From Solirhodobacter olei (lineage in GTDB: Bacteria > Pseudomonadota > Alphaproteobacteria > Rhodobacterales > Rhodobacteraceae): a stretch of 64,000 nucleotides of DNA. This document shows, one piece after another, positions 62,304 to 64,000 of the stretch. The notes beneath the pieces are model-generated. The model was given only the letters and a program-made list of their open reading frames with translations. It was not told the DNA's origin and made no database searches. The position numbers and the translations under genes are program-made. Position 1 is the stretch's first letter; each line of letters opens with the position of its first letter. The stretch spans positions 145,595 to 209,594 of the forward strand of contig NZ_RRYH01000015.1 in NCBI RefSeq assembly GCF_004010155.1, read 5' to 3'.

Positions 62304-62475
62304 TTGGCGATCCCGAACGGTTTCCCGTCGCATTGATGATCGACGTTCACTATCGGGTCCACCGACACCGAAGTCATGCGTGCCTGAAGCCAGTTTTCAA
62401 TGTCACGCGGCCAATAGCCTCGGCAGCCGGGCAAGGTTGTTTGCGGCCATGGTGAGGATGAAGCGGGAGCGCAGG
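62288..62475 (-). mobile_element. IS remnant: end of a DDE-type transposase gene
   Basis: On the minus strand the frame reads SRFILTMAANNLARLPRLLAA before a stop at 62403, the C-terminal tail of a common DDE transposase. The element's end, CAGGGTGCTGAAATAG, is fused to the interrupted integrase at 62288. The rest of the transposase is missing; the junction with the IS110 remnant lies near 62460. Confidence 0.65.
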
Positions 62476-62770
62476 GCCCTGGGTCGGCCTGACGCCGTCG
62501 CGGAACCAATCCGGTGAACGCGATGTCTCGGGCGGCATCACCAAGGCAGGAGACGTCAACCTGCGCCGAGCCTTGTGTCAGGCCGCGACGGTCATGATGA
62601 ACCGGGGGCGAGCGACGTGGCTGAGAACATGGGCTGCACAGGTCGCTCGCCGCCGCGGCGGGAGGCGCGCCATGGTCGCCCTGGCGCGCCGCATCAGCGT
62701 CATCCTGCACCGGATATGGGTCAATGACACCGACTTCCGGTCGGACATCGCGGTGTCTCATGTGGCCTAA
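62462..62770 (+). pseudogene. IS110-family transposase, C-terminal remnant
   Basis: The plus frame gives GPWVGLTPSRNQSGERDVSG, then GITKAGDVNLRRALCQAATV and a WLRTWAAQVARRRGGRRAMV stretch, ending NDTDFRSDIAVSHVA. This is the Transposase_20 C-terminal region of IS110-family transposases, with its Ser-containing motif. The N-terminal DEDD part is missing and a stop lies directly upstream, so the gene is dead. Confidence 0.85.
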
Positions 62771-63314
62771 CGAGGTGAGCTCCCAACCGTTGCCTGTCTG
62801 AACGCAGGCCTTCGAGGTCCCCTAGGGACGCGGTTCCGATGATGCCGTGGTCAGGACTGTCGCCGATCCAGGTCGAGCACGCCTATGAGATGGGCACGTC
62901 GGAATTGCATTTGCACCAGCATCATGTTGGCAGCCATTGCGCTGACCACGGACCGAAGCATGTACCCGGGGCGATCTCAGACGAAGGCAGCGGCCACAGA
63001 ACGACGGCTCAAACTAAGCTGATGCGAAAGCCGCACCTCAGCGGCCGGTGCCTTATGTGCGAAATGGCTTGACCGGGACGTCCCCGTTACGGAAGTCCTG
63101 ACCCTACGAAGGCTTACCTCGGCGGATATGGTTCGGCCCCCGACATGTCGCACCGCCCCCACCGGACGCAAATCTGGACACCCCGAAGAGCGGCATATCC
63201 CCGCGGTTTCGGCCCGAGGCAATTGACCTTCCCTCGCTGCCGCATGATGATTTTCACGACGTTACCCTTATGAGACCCGCGCCGCAGCGACCGGAGCAGA
63301 CCCTGAGAGGCAGG
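62771..63314. other. Noncoding end of IS110 remnant and GST upstream region
   Basis: About 330 bp after the transposase stop contain no gene and probably belong to the noncoding end of the IS110 element, with the host region starting near 63110. In IS1111-type members this end encodes a bridge RNA; whether one was here cannot be shown by eye. Confidence 0.4.
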
Positions 63315-63986
63315 ATGCCTGACTATACGCTCTACTACTGGCCGATCCCGTTCCGGGGTCACTTCGTGCGTTACGTTCTGGCGCATGTCGGCGCCGAATG
63401 GGAGGAGCCGGGGGCGGAGGCACTGCTGGCATTGAAAGATGCGACCCCGGCGGATCAGCCCTATCCCTTCATGGCGCCGCCCCTGCTTCATGACCTCAGA
63501 GCAGATCGCTGGCTCAGCCAGATGCCCGCGATCGTCATGTATCTCGGCCGCAAGCATGGGCTGGCAGGCGATCCGGACGAGGCGCTGCGGCTGGTGTCGG
63601 ATGCCGCCGACATCCTGCTGGAGATCACCCGGCACCATGGCGACCAGATGTGGGATCGGCCCGCGTGGGAAGCCTTCACGGACACACGGCTGCCGCGATG
63701 GATGCCGCTGCACGAGGCGCTGGCTGCCAGGGGCCGGTTCGACGCGGAGAAGCCGGGGTTGGCGGAACTGACGCTCGCAGCCCTCTGGCACACGATGGTA
63801 GATCGCCTGCCGGGCCTGCGCCCCCTGCTCTCGGCCAATGCGCCGAGAGTGGAGACCCTCGTAGACGCCGTCGCAGCCCTGCCCGGGATCGCGACGATGC
63901 GGGCGGGCTGGGATCGGCAGGGTGCGGGCTACTGCGGCGGCCAGATCGAGGCCTCGCTTCGGGCCATGCTCGCTGGCGGGGACTGA
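63315..63986 (+). CDS. Glutathione S-transferase family protein
   Basis: The ATG at 63315 follows GGCAGG; the product has 223 residues. The N-terminal thioredoxin-like domain (YTLYYWPIPFRGHFVRYVLAHVGAEWEE, then PYPFMAPPLLHD with the cis-Pro site, then MPAIVMYLGRKHGLAG) and the helical C-terminal domain (LAELTLAALWHTMVDRLPGLRPLL) fit the GST superfamily. It probably binds glutathione for detoxification or a specific catabolic step; class and substrate are unknown. It follows mobile-element debris. Confidence 0.85.
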   Translation: MPDYTLYYWPIPFRGHFVRYVLAHVGAEWEEPGAEALLALKDATPADQPYPFMAPPLLHDLRADRWLSQMPAIVMYLGRKHGLAGDPDEALRLVSDAADILLEITRHHGDQMWDRPAWEAFTDTRLPRWMPLHEALAARGRFDAEKPGLAELTLAALWHTMVDRLPGLRPLLSANAPRVETLVDAVAALPGIATMRAGWDRQGAGYCGGQIEASLRAMLAGGD

Positions 63987-64000
63987 CGAAGGCATCTCCC

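Overview
The window is a high-GC chromosomal segment of an alphaproteobacterium, most likely a member of the Rhodobacteraceae/Paracoccaceae. The evidence is the core gene content (lon, tgt, tpiA, thyX, parE, hom, rlmB, tRNA-Tyr), a luxI/luxR quorum-sensing locus, TadE/TadG-type pilus proteins and the style of the intergenic DNA. The strain itself cannot be named from the sequence.

Layout. Positions 1-292 hold the start of a GT2 glycosyltransferase that runs off the left edge. From 389 to 14116 lies a 13.7-kb genomic island integrated into the 3' end of tRNA-Val(CAC). A 21-bp exact copy of the tRNA 3' end marks the left junction, the intact tRNA marks the right junction, and paired TGGGTAACAT arm-type sites with identical 22-bp spacing sit inside both ends. 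The island encodes a tyrosine recombinase with an unusual active site, a proteasome/HslV-like Ntn hydrolase, a small HTH protein, two clusters of small overlapping unknown genes, a primase/helicase-like protein with a degraded Walker A, a HEPN-domain protein, a serine recombinase, and an AT-rich two-gene module ending in a DUF2971 protein. It looks like a satellite or integrative element carrying defence or accessory cargo.

From 14.1 to 55.7 kb the DNA is mostly host chromosome: lon; luxI with an adjacent luxR and a divergent luxR paralogue that lacks its DNA-binding domain; tgt; two Fe-S assembly genes; tfoX-like; tpiA; a MarR regulator; gloA; a Slam outer-membrane translocon overlapping its probable surface-lipoprotein substrate; thyX; a REP/RAYT system (six REP hairpins and one transposase gene, with one REP forming the end of the transposase ORF); parE; an ArsC/Spx protein; glutamate dehydrogenase; three Tad-like genes; hom; a CoA-binding protein; a structured-RNA candidate; rlmB; tRNA-Tyr; a NitT/TauT-type ABC transporter; a TetR-regulated MFS exporter with two palindromic operators; a CHASE/PAS histidine kinase; and a four-gene cluster (M14 peptidase, transglutaminase, circularly permuted ATP-grasp/alpha-E fusion, transglutaminase-DUF2126) of the type predicted to make or modify peptides.

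From 55.9 to 61.5 kb are a PLP aminotransferase, a thiolase/3-hydroxyacyl-CoA dehydrogenase pair (phenylacetate or beta-ketoadipate type), a small membrane protein and a cytochrome P450. The stretch 61.9-63.1 kb is a mobile-element graveyard: a truncated DUF4102 integrase interrupted by the end of one IS, which abuts the tail of an IS110-family element. A GST-like protein closes the window.
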